From Danxiaibacter sp048498555 (GTDB lineage Bacteria; Bacteroidota; Bacteroidia; Chitinophagales; Chitinophagaceae), in NCBI GenBank assembly GCA_048498555.1, contig JBEHXT010000026.1, positions 10,736 to 74,735 of the forward strand: 64,000 nucleotides of DNA, in the 5' to 3' direction. The notes under the pieces are model-generated. The model worked only from the letters and a program-made list of their open reading frames with translations. It searched no databases and had not been told where the DNA came from. This document shows, piece by piece, positions 9,772 to 18,330 of this stretch; within the stretch, counting starts at the first letter, position 1, and each line of letters opens with the position of its first letter. Both the position numbers and the translations under genes were made by a program.

Positions 9772-9834
9772 AGGTCGTCTATTTTTTATTGACTCATTGT
9801 AAAAATCGTTGTAGCTTACTTTAACAGCCATTAG

Positions 9835-10524
9835 CTAAAAGCGTACGCCAAGCGTTACAAAGCCTTGCCTGGGCTGGCTTTTTACACCTTCGAGCACATC
9901 GGAAAAACCGTAATTATAACCCGCTTCCAGTACTAAAAACAGAAAGTCTGCGCCAACACCAGCTTGTCCGGACCAAAAAAAAGATTTGGTATCATCTTTA
10001 TTAAAACGCGGGTTGTCACTCACGCTAAGTACCCAGGACGGGATTACGCTAAGAAAAACACGAAGATTGACTGCTTTTTGTGTCGCTGAAAAAAGACTGA
10101 TACCAGCGGTTAAAGGAATGCCAATATCATTGATGCTAAAAGTATTTTCCACGCTATCCCGTAAACCATATTTGGAGCTGTTGTATCTCGCTCCTATCTG
10201 CCAGTAGATAAAGTTTCCGCTTCTGTAATTGAAGCCGGCCTGCCAACCGGTTTGAGAAGAAGATTCATACTTGTTGGAAGAAACTGAAAGATTGTTGAAC
10301 GTTACTCCGCCATACAAAATAAACAGGCTTTTTTTGGCAGGAGGTGGTGGTGGAACCGGTGCGGGTGGATTCGCAGTTGTAGTAACAACTGTTGTGTCCG
10401 GTTTTGCGGCAGCCATAGAATCCTTTTTAGCAGTAGAATCAACTTGCGCGAAGGCTGAACTGCTCAATAAAAAAAACAGCACAACAGGGGCCCATAACCT
10501 GCGACCAAAATTAATCTGATGCAT
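9835..10524 (-). CDS. outer-membrane beta-barrel protein with proline-rich N-terminus
   Basis: 229-aa secreted protein. A signal peptide (to about residue 26, SSAFAQ) is followed by a low-complexity Thr/Pro stretch ending in PAPVPPPPPAKK, then a small beta-barrel domain with alternating aromatic strands and a terminal strand ending GVRF, typical for outer-membrane insertion. It is probably anchored through peptidoglycan or a protein partner via the proline-rich linker (inference). The PepSY-like gene follows on the same strand. Confidence 0.8.
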   Translation of the reverse strand: MHQINFGRRLWAPVVLFFLLSSSAFAQVDSTAKKDSMAAAKPDTTVVTTTANPPAPVPPPPPAKKSLFILYGGVTFNNLSVSSNKYESSSQTGWQAGFNYRSGNFIYWQIGARYNSSKYGLRDSVENTFSINDIGIPLTAGISLFSATQKAVNLRVFLSVIPSWVLSVSDNPRFNKDDTKSFFWSGQAGVGADFLFLVLEAGYNYGFSDVLEGVKSQPRQGFVTLGVRF

Positions 10525-10540
10525 AATTAGAGATTTTTAA

Positions 10541-10568
10541 TGGTGAAGAATTATGAATTGTTCTGAAT
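10541..10568 (+). repeat. weak 7-bp degenerate repeat
   Basis: Four loose heptamers (TGGTGAA, GAATTAT, GAATTGT, TCTGAAT) just upstream of the beta-barrel gene start. Periodicity is weak and could be chance, but it resembles the stronger heptamer blocks elsewhere in the window. Confidence 0.3.
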
Positions 10569-10598
10569 AAGCTCTAAATAACTTCAGTCCGGCACATG

Positions 10599-10857
10599 TC
10601 AGATAGTAACGAGTAGTTGCTCATAAGCATAACGGCTGTCCACATTTTGCCATATCTCCAAAGCGCTTCTACCTGTTGCTTTTTTATCAACAGATATGAT
10701 CAGCTTTTGGTAATCTATATTCATTGTATTGTCTAAAAGGTTAAAAGCAGTATTGAAGATATGTATGTCACTGCTTCCGGATTCGATATCATTGGGTAGT
10801 CTACTATCAAGCAATAAATTGTATTGGGACTCTTTAATTAGCAGATATTCTAATACC
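10599..10857 (-). pseudogene. possible gene remnant without an ATG start
   Basis: An open frame of about 85 codons ending at 10599 and bounded upstream by a TAA near 10860. It contains no ATG before an internal methionine; only TTG and CTG could start it. The composition looks protein-like (YNLLLDSRLPNDIES, KKATGRSALEIWQN) but I do not recognise a family. It may be the 3' end of a decayed gene. Not convincing as an active gene. Confidence 0.2.
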
Positions 10858-11518
10858 TTGCTTACGTAACATTACCATTTATGATAGAAAACAAGGAGCC
10901 TGTAAATGGATGAACGAATGTACAACAATAAAAGGACGAATGCAAGTGCCTACTTTTAGGATGGCTTGTAAGTTCAAAAAGAAAAATTAAGCCATAAACA
11001 ATATCCAATGTTTGTATTAGCGTGATTATGTGTTAATATGAAATAGCCATTGATCATGCTCATGCGAGAGGTTTCGCATACCATATGTTGTAAGCTAAAA
11101 GCACATCTTACTATAGCTTTGTGAGGTTATTGCTAAAGGCATTCACATCTGTTACTGATGTAACTCAGTCGGAAAGCGCCTTATGCTGAAACAGTTCATT
11201 TCATTATGTTTGATCATTTCGCACTATCAACTTACGATGCCCAATTAGTCTGTTTCAAATTTTAATCAGTTTTCGGATTGCATGTTGACGAAAGTCCTTA
11301 TTTTGCGCAATGCTTGCTGGCGCTGACAATTTAAAACAACCCATACACACATCGTATTTCATCTTATATTATTTTATTCTGTTACAATATTAATCGCATA
11401 TATACATCAAGAAATCTGTTATCACTTATATACATCAGTACTCAATATTCATTTCACTGCAAATCTGTTTCTTACATTTCTCTAATCTTTTTTTAAACGC
11501 CTTTTTTTAAAATGCCTC
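10858..11518. other. 660-bp gap with no gene
   Basis: No open frame with coding character. The only structure I see is a direct repeat of ATATACATCA at 11400-11409 and 11428-11437, 28 bp apart, about 90-120 bp upstream of the promoter of the following beta-helix gene. It could be a pair of regulator sites; this is weak. Confidence 0.4.
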
Positions 11519-11548
11519 TTGACAGATGACATAAGTTGTTGTACTTTG
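11519..11548 (+). promoter_or_regulatory. Bacteroidota-type promoter of the first beta-helix/FN3 gene
   Basis: TTGACA at 11519-11524 and GTACTTTG at 11541-11548, with 19 nt between the TTG and the -7 octamer. This fits the TTG-N19-TAnnTTTG pattern with TTTG conserved. The paralogous gene at 45958 has the same arrangement with identical spacing, which supports the call. Confidence 0.65.
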
Positions 11549-11556
11549 TTTTCAGT

Positions 11557-11660
11557 CTGTGTTTTCTACTAAGCACAGGGATATATCCTCAAGCATCTCA
11601 TAATTTATGGGCATTTAAAGCTATTGTGTTTACTGTTGAAATATACAGGCCGATATCCCT
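11557..11660 (+). promoter_or_regulatory. tandem-hairpin 5' leader, copy 1
   Basis: Two related units, 11557-11590 and 11625-11660, start 67-68 nt apart. Unit 1 is an 8-bp stem (CTGTGTTT with AAGCACAG, one G-U pair) with a 6-nt loop, followed by GGGATATATCC. Unit 2 is a TGTGTTT stem with a bulged T and an 8-nt loop, followed by GGCCGATATCCC. The predicted transcription start lies immediately before unit 1. The same layout occurs at 45828-45932. I cannot match it to a riboswitch class I know. Confidence 0.6.
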
Positions 11661-11685
11661 ATTTCCTCACGCTAATAAAAAGAAT

Positions 11686-14124
11686 ATGAAAAAGGTATTT
11701 TTTACTCTTTGCATGGCCACAACTATGTGCGTTAGTGAGGCCAAAACAATTATCCTTTATCCTGGCTCCGGATCTACCGGTGTTTACATTCAGGATGCTT
11801 CCACCTTAGGCTATGCTCCCGGTGACACATTATTAGTCAATCAAAACATCAGCAGCCTTTACCTTAACAATATTAACGGAACCATTAAAGACACGGTTGT
11901 AATCACGTCTACCCCTGGTGTTATGATACGGGCCACAAGTGGCCGGTGTATAGAAATTTCGGGAAGCTCCTATTTCAAAGCTTATAATTTTAACGTACAG
12001 GGGCAAAGTGGCTCCATTGGATTTAAAGCGGGCGGCTGCACCAACCTGGCTGTTGAGAACGTAACAGTCAACACTGTTTCTGTAGGATTCATGATCAAGA
12101 CGGACCCTGCTAACCAATCCTTTGCCTATCCAAACTTTGTGATCAGGGACGTATCAATTACAAATTGTTCAGCAGAAAACTGCAATAATGAAGGGTTTTA
12201 TATCGGTCAGACTTCGGATATGTATAATGGTTACAAAACGCCTCCCATTATTGGTTTGAAAATACGGAACTGTTCTGCCACAAATTGCGGCTGGGATGGC
12301 TTTCAGATTACCAGCGCGCAAAACTGCGATGTATCCGGGCTTAAGGTTTGGAACGCAGGATCGGCAAGTGAATCAGGGCAAAGAAGTGGCATTGCTATCC
12401 AGGATGCCACAACAGGAACCTTTAGTGATTTTTATGTTGATGGCGCAGTTGGTTCGGGCTTAACAATATTCAGCAGCGGCCAGGTTTATTACAATAATAT
12501 AGTATTAAAGAATACTGCTAAAATGGGCAACAGCAATGCTGTATATATCGACAACCGTTACGACCGTGGCTACAACCTCGGTGCCAGGCAGTTATTTATG
12601 ACTAATGTTGTTATACAAGGCGGCGCGCCCACTCCAACGGAAGCGATGAAGGTCAACAACGGGACCAGTAATGGTGCCCTGGCATCTATTCCCGGCATTG
12701 TTACCAACTTTAATTACGATCCTACGTTGTGGCCAAAAATAAAGGATAATGTTCCAAATGAATATATTGGCGGCACTGAAGGAATTCCCGACACATCAAA
12801 TCCAGGTCCTGGCCCTACACCTCCGCCAGACACAACGAACATTCCAACTCCTGGCCCCACTGCACCTGGCGCAATCTTCTCTGTAGGACAGGATAAGATC
12901 ACTGTGTATTACAACGATGGAAGAAAAGATGTCTTCAGCAAAACTGGTTCAGATACCATCATGTCAACCGCGCCAGCACCCCCATCAAACCTGGTAGCAA
13001 CAGTTAGCGGAAAAAGCGTAATTCTTACGTGGGATCCACCATCATTTAACGGCGGCTCGCAGATAGCCTCCTACCAGGTCTACAGGTCTACTGCATCCCG
13101 GGGAGCTCAGCGTGCTGTTGCTGTTAATTCAGGAACTACTTATACGGATACAACTGTAGCTTTGGGCTTCACATACATTTATAAAGTAACAGCAATAAAC
13201 AGCGTTGGTGAATCTCAACCGTCAGCGGATGCTGTTGCCTCACTTGCTGTGGAACCATTGCCACCTGCACCAGTAGACCTTGCGGCGACCGGGGGCGTTG
13301 GACAAATTTCACTTACATGGTCTCCTCCTTCATCCGGAACAGAAGCTATTACAGGTTATAATTTGTATCGCGGAACAGTTAAAGGTTTTACTCAAACGCT
13401 TGTGACAACAATTGCAAAAAATGCAACAAGCTATACTGACGATGGCCTTGTGGCAGGAACTTACTATTACACAGTTACCAGCACCAAGAACGCATTACAA
13501 TCGCCCAGATCGAATGAAGTTTCTGCAACTGCAACTCCGCCACCAGTTGCACCATCTGCACCTCAGAACCTTTCTTTAGTAGCAGGGGTACTACAGGCAA
13601 CATTAAGCTGGTCAGCGCCTTTAAGCAATGGCAATTCACCAATCAACACTTATAAAATTTATCGTGGAACGGCACCAGGATCTGGAATTTTACTTACAAC
13701 TTTAAGCGGTGACGTGTATAGTTACAATGATGGAAATGTAACTAGTGGCACAAGTTATTATTACACATTAGCGGCTGTTAACTCTGTTGGAGAGTCACCA
13801 AAATCAAATGAAGTGAAGTATGTAGCTTCTTATTATACGCTGCCATCTGTACCAACAAGCTTCAATGCAACTCCATCAAGCGGGACTGTTTCTCTTTCAT
13901 GGGCCCCTCCAATAAATAATGGAGGTACAACGATTACAGGCTATAAAATATACAGAGGAACTGCACCGGGCAAATACAATCCGATTAAGACGACCGATGG
14001 AAACGCGCGTTCGTACGTAGATGGCAACAAAGCAAACGGAACAACATACTACTACGTTATTTCTGCAATAAATAGCGTGGGTGAAGGCCCACTGTCATCA
14101 GAAATATCGGCGAGGCCACAATAA
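11686..14124 (+). CDS. secreted right-handed beta-helix protein with four FN3 domains
   Basis: 812-aa secreted protein. An upstream in-frame start exists, but the ATG at 11686 begins the signal peptide (MKKVFFTLCMATTMCVSEAK) and matches the start of the paralogue at 45958. Residues about 22-365 form a parallel beta-helix of the pectate-lyase superfold, with the strongly conserved stretch EGFYIGQTSDMYNGYKTPP. A Pro/Gly/Thr linker and a short segment (DKITVYYNDGRKDVF) lead to four fibronectin type III domains at about 428-523, 524-618, 620-717 and 718-812. No type IX secretion tail is visible. Probably polysaccharide binding, cleavage or adhesion at the cell surface; the catalytic activity is unproven. 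It has its own promoter, a structured leader and a terminator. Confidence 0.88.
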   Translation: MKKVFFTLCMATTMCVSEAKTIILYPGSGSTGVYIQDASTLGYAPGDTLLVNQNISSLYLNNINGTIKDTVVITSTPGVMIRATSGRCIEISGSSYFKAYNFNVQGQSGSIGFKAGGCTNLAVENVTVNTVSVGFMIKTDPANQSFAYPNFVIRDVSITNCSAENCNNEGFYIGQTSDMYNGYKTPPIIGLKIRNCSATNCGWDGFQITSAQNCDVSGLKVWNAGSASESGQRSGIAIQDATTGTFSDFYVDGAVGSGLTIFSSGQVYYNNIVLKNTAKMGNSNAVYIDNRYDRGYNLGARQLFMTNVVIQGGAPTPTEAMKVNNGTSNGALASIPGIVTNFNYDPTLWPKIKDNVPNEYIGGTEGIPDTSNPGPGPTPPPDTTNIPTPGPTAPGAIFSVGQDKITVYYNDGRKDVFSKTGSDTIMSTAPAPPSNLVATVSGKSVILTWDPPSFNGGSQIASYQVYRSTASRGAQRAVAVNSGTTYTDTTVALGFTYIYKVTAINSVGESQPSADAVASLAVEPLPPAPVDLAATGGVGQISLTWSPPSSGTEAITGYNLYRGTVKGFTQTLVTTIAKNATSYTDDGLVAGTYYYTVTSTKNALQSPRSNEVSATATPPPVAPSAPQNLSLVAGVLQATLSWSAPLSNGNSPINTYKIYRGTAPGSGILLTTLSGDVYSYNDGNVTSGTSYYYTLAAVNSVGESPKSNEVKYVASYYTLPSVPTSFNATPSSGTVSLSWAPPINNGGTTITGYKIYRGTAPGKYNPIKTTDGNARSYVDGNKANGTTYYYVISAINSVGEGPLSSEISARPQ

Positions 14125-14168
14125 ATTGATATATAGGACCGACATAGCTCGTTCCATCTCAAAATCAG

Positions 14169-14196
14169 CAGGCTGCTTATAGCAGCCTGTTTTTTT
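14169..14196 (+). terminator. rho-independent terminator
   Basis: Stem CAGGCTGC / GCAGCCTG with a 5-nt loop followed by seven T, 45 bp after the beta-helix/FN3 stop codon. Confidence 0.9.
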
Positions 14197-14264
14197 ATGT
14201 TCTACCAACCATTAGCCATTAATCGCAAACCCTTGCCTGCTGCGGATTACAGTTTTGTTAAAAG

Positions 14265-14289
14265 ATTTGTTGCAGTTTTTGCAACAAAT
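14265..14289. promoter_or_regulatory. perfect 10-bp inverted repeat (possible operator)
   Basis: Arms ATTTGTTGCA and TGCAACAAAT separated by GTTTT. No T-tract follows, so it is not an obvious terminator. It lies about 315 bp upstream of the sigma-54 activator gene. The rest of the gap 14197-14603 contains nothing else I can name. Confidence 0.4.
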
Positions 14290-14603
14290 TATTCAAATGG
14301 TTGTTACACAATTAAATACCACTGAGCGACGCAATTTGAAGTGGTTTGAAAAAAATTTGCGGGTCGGCTTTTTTTGTTACATTTAGCGTCAAAGACACAT
14401 AGCTACCGGAACAATTTGCAAGAAGAACCAATGAAAGAACACCTTGCAGGGAAATTTAGAATCGTGTCTCTTATGCTGTAACTAACTGCGACCAGCCGCA
14501 AAAAAGAATTGATCGGAAGTACCCCTTGATTATCATCACCGGAAGCGGGATTTATTAATACAGAATAGTTATGCCCCTTAAAACGCCAGTTTAAAACTGA
14601 CGA

Positions 14604-16667
14604 ATGCAACTGATTATTTTTGCAACTGCATTTATTACTGCAGGAGCTGCTCTCATTGCGGGACTAATAAGCCTGCTTGCGGGCATGCATAAAGAAGGTG
14701 AAAAGATAGATGTGCTGTTTGGAATACTGGCACTACTTGCATTTCTGTTTATTATTGTGCCCCCCGCGGGATTTATAACAACGGAAGCGCCATATCCTTT
14801 TTACTTCTATATCAAATGCTCGCTTTTATGGGCGCATTACATGCTATTGCCCTGGTTTATCTGTCATTACTGTAATTATCACAAGCCGAAATTTTCAGTA
14901 GTCATTGACAGTCTGCTTGTTGTTTCTTTTGTATTGATGATTTCTACACAACAAAGCAATTATCATTACAACTGGATCTGGTTTATGCTTGTTCCGCTAG
15001 CACTCATCTGGATGCACGGACTCCTCGCTGCCAGGCACCAGAAACAACAACAAAAAAAACAGGAAGCCAGGTGGCTTTTTACTGCAATGCTTATCTATGG
15101 CGTGTTGCTTTTGGCGGGTGTGTTTTACCAGGCAACCGACAACGACCGGCAACCAGACAGCATTAGTATATTCTTTCCATTTAATCTAAGTCTGCTCATC
15201 TTTGTTTGCATCATCAGTTTCCGGTTAAGAAATAAGTTGTTTGAAAAATATCACATCATTCAAAAACTTAACAGGGAACAAACACAATGGAACGCCCTTG
15301 TGAATACAGCTCAACTGCTGATTGTAGCCTTAGATGAAGATGGCAATATTAGCTTTGTTAATCCTTATGCTGTTAAAACATTGGGATATTATTCGGAAGA
15401 AGAACTACTGAGCAAGAATTGGTTTAATAAATTCCCTTTAAATGATGTAGCCTATAACCCAATGGACCTACACGCCGAAATAATGCAGACGCAGAAAACG
15501 GTAACAAACTTTCCTACGAACATCCGTGCAAAAGACGGCACTGTATTGAAAATCAGCTGGACAAACGTGATCATGTATGGAGAAGATGGCCAACCAAAAG
15601 GCACCATGAATATAGGCAACAATACCACTGACAAGGACGATGCGTTGATGCAATTGAATCAGCTAAAAAATGAACTGGAAAAAGAAAGCTTTGCATTGGT
15701 TGATGAAAATGCTTCTGGCATAAAAGAAACAGGAATTGTAGGCCTGAGTAATGCTGTACTGTACGCGTTACAAAAGGCACGAAAGGTTGCTGACACCAAT
15801 GCAAGTGTTTTGCTGAATGGAGAAACAGGTGTTGGCAAAGAACTCTTTGCGCATTTTATTTATCACAATAGCTTCCGAAGTGATAAACAGTTCATCAAAA
15901 TAAACTGTGCCGCGCTCCCACCAGAGCTGATAGAAAGCGAATTATTTGGCCATGAAAAAGGTGCCTTCACAGGCGCTTTGCAAGCACGGAAAGGAAGATT
16001 TGAACTAGCACACAAAGGCACAATATTCCTGGATGAAATAGGTGAAATGCCTCTTTCCCTTCAACCCAAATTATTGCGTGTATTGCAGAGTGGTGAATTT
16101 GAACGTATCGGCGGGCAACAGACGATAAAAGTTGATGTAAGGATTATTGCTGCAACCAACAGGGAGCTCTCCCGTGAAGTTGTTGAAGGCCGTTTTAGAG
16201 AGGACCTCTTTTACAGGCTCAATGTTTTCCCTATCACCATTCCTCCATTACGGAAAAGAGCTGGTGATATTCCATTACTTGTTGCGCATTATGTAAAAAC
16301 AATATCAGCAGAGCATAGTAAAGTTATAACTGATGTAAGCAAAGCTGACATGGCCAGGCTGTGCGAATACAGGTGGCCCGGTAACATTCGTGAACTGATG
16401 AATGTAATTCAGCGTTCAGTTATTTCTACCGAAGGCAATACGCTTAAGCTAGAAGGACTGAACACGCAAAAAAAGGAAGATGACGATACAACGGTTATTC
16501 CTTCTACAACGATTGAAGAAGTTGAAAAGAACCATATTTTGAAAATACTGGAAGAATGCAACGGAAGAATCAATGGCGAACATGGTGCAGCCAGCAGACT
16601 GGGGCTGCACCCAAGCACACTCAGGTCGCGGTTAAAGAAATTAAATATTGACCGCGAAAGCCTGTAG
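14604..16667 (+). CDS. membrane-anchored sigma-54-dependent transcriptional activator
   Basis: 687-aa bacterial enhancer-binding protein with an unusual membrane input. Residues about 1-210 contain roughly seven membrane helices, resembling a 7TM sensor module. A PAS domain follows (about 228-340), then an AAA+ domain with Walker A GETGVGKE (about 406-413), the sigma-54 contact loop GAFTGA (about 453-458) and Walker B GTIFLDEIGEMP. A Fis-type helix-turn-helix closes the protein (about 640-687, AASRLGLHPSTLRSRLKKL). It should activate RpoN promoters in response to a membrane or PAS-bound signal. Immediately downstream is a small gene with a sigma-54-like promoter, a candidate target. Confidence 0.93.
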   Translation: MQLIIFATAFITAGAALIAGLISLLAGMHKEGEKIDVLFGILALLAFLFIIVPPAGFITTEAPYPFYFYIKCSLLWAHYMLLPWFICHYCNYHKPKFSVVIDSLLVVSFVLMISTQQSNYHYNWIWFMLVPLALIWMHGLLAARHQKQQQKKQEARWLFTAMLIYGVLLLAGVFYQATDNDRQPDSISIFFPFNLSLLIFVCIISFRLRNKLFEKYHIIQKLNREQTQWNALVNTAQLLIVALDEDGNISFVNPYAVKTLGYYSEEELLSKNWFNKFPLNDVAYNPMDLHAEIMQTQKTVTNFPTNIRAKDGTVLKISWTNVIMYGEDGQPKGTMNIGNNTTDKDDALMQLNQLKNELEKESFALVDENASGIKETGIVGLSNAVLYALQKARKVADTNASVLLNGETGVGKELFAHFIYHNSFRSDKQFIKINCAALPPELIESELFGHEKGAFTGALQARKGRFELAHKGTIFLDEIGEMPLSLQPKLLRVLQSGEFERIGGQQTIKVDVRIIAATNRELSREVVEGRFREDLFYRLNVFPITIPPLRKRAGDIPLLVAHYVKTISAEHSKVITDVSKADMARLCEYRWPGNIRELMNVIQRSVISTEGNTLKLEGLNTQKKEDDDTTVIPSTTIEEVEKNHILKILEECNGRINGEHGAASRLGLHPSTLRSRLKKLNIDRESL

Positions 16668-16845
16668 GCAATAACCCATTACATAAACAACCGGCATTAA
16701 AACTGCTTTGAGAAAGCCGGCCCAACTATCGATATTTCGACACCTGCTTAAAATTTCGATAGCAATCATAATCCGTACTGCAAAAGCGCCTCGGGGATCC
16801 ATTTAAAATCAACACGTTATAAAAACGTAGTATAGCAATTTTAAA

Positions 16846-16861
16846 TGGCACATAAATTGAA
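16846..16861 (+). promoter_or_regulatory. candidate sigma-54 promoter (-24/-12)
   Basis: TGGCAC followed by five bases and TTGAA. The -24 element is perfect; the -12 element has TTGA instead of TTGC, so it is one base off consensus. It lies 60 bp before the ATG at 16922 and directly downstream of a sigma-54 activator gene. Confidence 0.35.
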
Positions 16862-16921
16862 AACTAATAGGCGTCTTATCCCCATCATTCTCCATGCCTC
16901 CATAACTCTCTGTAACCATAT

Positions 16922-17209
16922 ATGTACTATTTAAAACTATCAGGGTTTATCCCAGAGCATAACCAAAAAGAATTTGAACAAACTTATCGTTTGGCATCAA
17001 CGCAGATCCCTGAAACCTGCCTTGGCTTTCAGATCATGCGCGATGTGATACACGAAGGCAAATATCATTTTATCACCTACTGGGCGATTGTAAAATCACT
17101 GGAGTCGTTTTCGCATTCGGAACTTTTTTTCATGATGTCCGGTGCATTTACAACGCTTGGCCAACTTTATGAGAATGTAAAAGGAGAAATGACACAACAC
17201 ATCAATTGA
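16922..17209 (+). CDS. small ABM-like (ferredoxin-fold) protein
   Basis: 95-aa cytoplasmic protein without signal peptide. The pattern of strand-helix-strand units and phrases such as IPETCLGFQIMRDV and YHFITYWAIVKSLESF resemble the antibiotic-biosynthesis-monooxygenase (dimeric alpha-beta barrel) fold, but the match is by pattern only. Biological role unknown. The candidate sigma-54 promoter upstream suggests regulation by the neighbouring activator. Confidence 0.6.
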   Translation: MYYLKLSGFIPEHNQKEFEQTYRLASTQIPETCLGFQIMRDVIHEGKYHFITYWAIVKSLESFSHSELFFMMSGAFTTLGQLYENVKGEMTQHIN

Positions 17210-17284
17210 ACACATTTACCCGATAATAGAATCAAACGTTGCACGAACGGATGCTGCCTATTTAGAAAAACTAAATTTATTTGT

Positions 17285-18163
17285 ATGACCCCTATTCAGT
17301 GGACGCATAACGAAGCGTCAATCTCGAAAGAAGCGATCCAGGATCAAATGACAAGAATCTTTAAAGATCCCGTTTTTGTAGAATCAGCCATACTTAAACG
17401 CTTTCTTGTATTTGTTGTTAATGAAACACTGGATGGCCGTGCCAATTGCCTTAAAGAATACACTATTGCCGTGGGCGTATTGGGTAAGCCGGCTAACTTT
17501 AAACCGTCTGAAAACGGCATTGTAAGAATCCACGCAGGCAGATTGCGGCGGGCTTTGGAAGATTATTACCACCATACCTCCACAGCCAACACGGTTTATA
17601 TTTCCATTCCAAAAGGCAAGTACGTGCCCGAGTTCAGCAGTACCATAAAAACCGATAGTACAAGTGTAGTTGCACCCATGGCCGGGTTCTCGAGAGCCAA
17701 CAGCGCTGCGTTCATCGGTCAGCCCGGCATGACTGTAGCTGTACTTCCTTTCAGCTATCAGAAAAGCAACGATCTGCTTGAATCTTTTACAAATGGATTA
17801 ACGATGCAGCTAAGCTCAGCCCTGATGCATTTCGCAAACATTTGCGTAATAGCGCCACAGGCTATTGCCAGCCTGTTAAACAGAACATCTGATCTTAGGG
17901 AACTCGCAACCAATTCAGGCGCTGATATTGTTATTACAGGGTTTCTTCAATATTCAGGCGACAGGATCCGTGTGAACATTCAAATGATCAGGACAAACAA
18001 CTATCAACAGGTTTGGTGTGAACTGCATGAAACAAACCTTACAAAATCATCCATCTTTAAAGTACAGGATGAAGTTGTTGGCGCTACCGTATCAAAATTT
18101 GAAAGCACTGGTGCGCATGGCTGGATGAGGCCATCACAAGGTGTTGTAATGGCGGCTGTATAG
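17285..18163 (+). CDS. winged-helix and FlgO/TolB-like domain protein
   Basis: 292-aa protein. Residues about 20-120 match the DNA-binding-like domain seen at the N-terminus of many cyclase/TPR regulators (key phrases RFLVFVVNETLDGRA, LKEYTIAVGVLG, IVRIHAGRLRRALEDYY, PKGKYVPEF). Residues about 150-270 resemble a FlgO/TolB-N domain (MTVAVLPFSYQKSNDLLESF and DIVITGFLQYSGDRIRVNIQ). Related proteins usually continue into TPR repeats and are 500 aa or longer; this one stops after the second domain and has no membrane segment. Function unknown, likely regulatory. Confidence 0.7.
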   Translation: MTPIQWTHNEASISKEAIQDQMTRIFKDPVFVESAILKRFLVFVVNETLDGRANCLKEYTIAVGVLGKPANFKPSENGIVRIHAGRLRRALEDYYHHTSTANTVYISIPKGKYVPEFSSTIKTDSTSVVAPMAGFSRANSAAFIGQPGMTVAVLPFSYQKSNDLLESFTNGLTMQLSSALMHFANICVIAPQAIASLLNRTSDLRELATNSGADIVITGFLQYSGDRIRVNIQMIRTNNYQQVWCELHETNLTKSSIFKVQDEVVGATVSKFESTGAHGWMRPSQGVVMAAV

Positions 18164-18264
18164 AATGCTGCGGGCTGTATCAAGGGATAAGTGAGGTTAA
18201 GAAGCACATATACAAGAATGAAAAAATTGATCGCGGGTTCGAAAGACAAACTAAAAGACAAACA

Positions 18265-18292
18265 TAAAAAAAGGATGCTGAATAAGCATCCT
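18265..18292 (-). terminator. rho-independent terminator of the 20.1-18.3 kb operon
   Basis: On the minus strand, AGGATGCT / AGCATCCT with a 5-nt loop followed by seven T, about 38 bp past the stop of the last gene of the operon. Confidence 0.85.
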
Positions 18293-18330
18293 CATTAACT
18301 GGTTTAATATCTTATTACTAAAGGTGTGCG

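Noticed and set aside
11557..11660. Known riboswitch class (c-di-GMP, preQ1, SAM, TPP, cobalamin)
   Set aside because: None of the core consensus sequences of these classes are present; the hairpin pair does not match their layout.
11536..11685. N-terminal extension of the first beta-helix protein
   Set aside because: It would place 50 residues before a clean signal peptide and overlaps the conserved hairpin leader; the paralogue starts at the signal peptide.
13840..14124. Type IX secretion C-terminal domain on the beta-helix/FN3 proteins
   Set aside because: The C-termini end in a normal fourth FN3 domain; no sorting-domain motif is visible.
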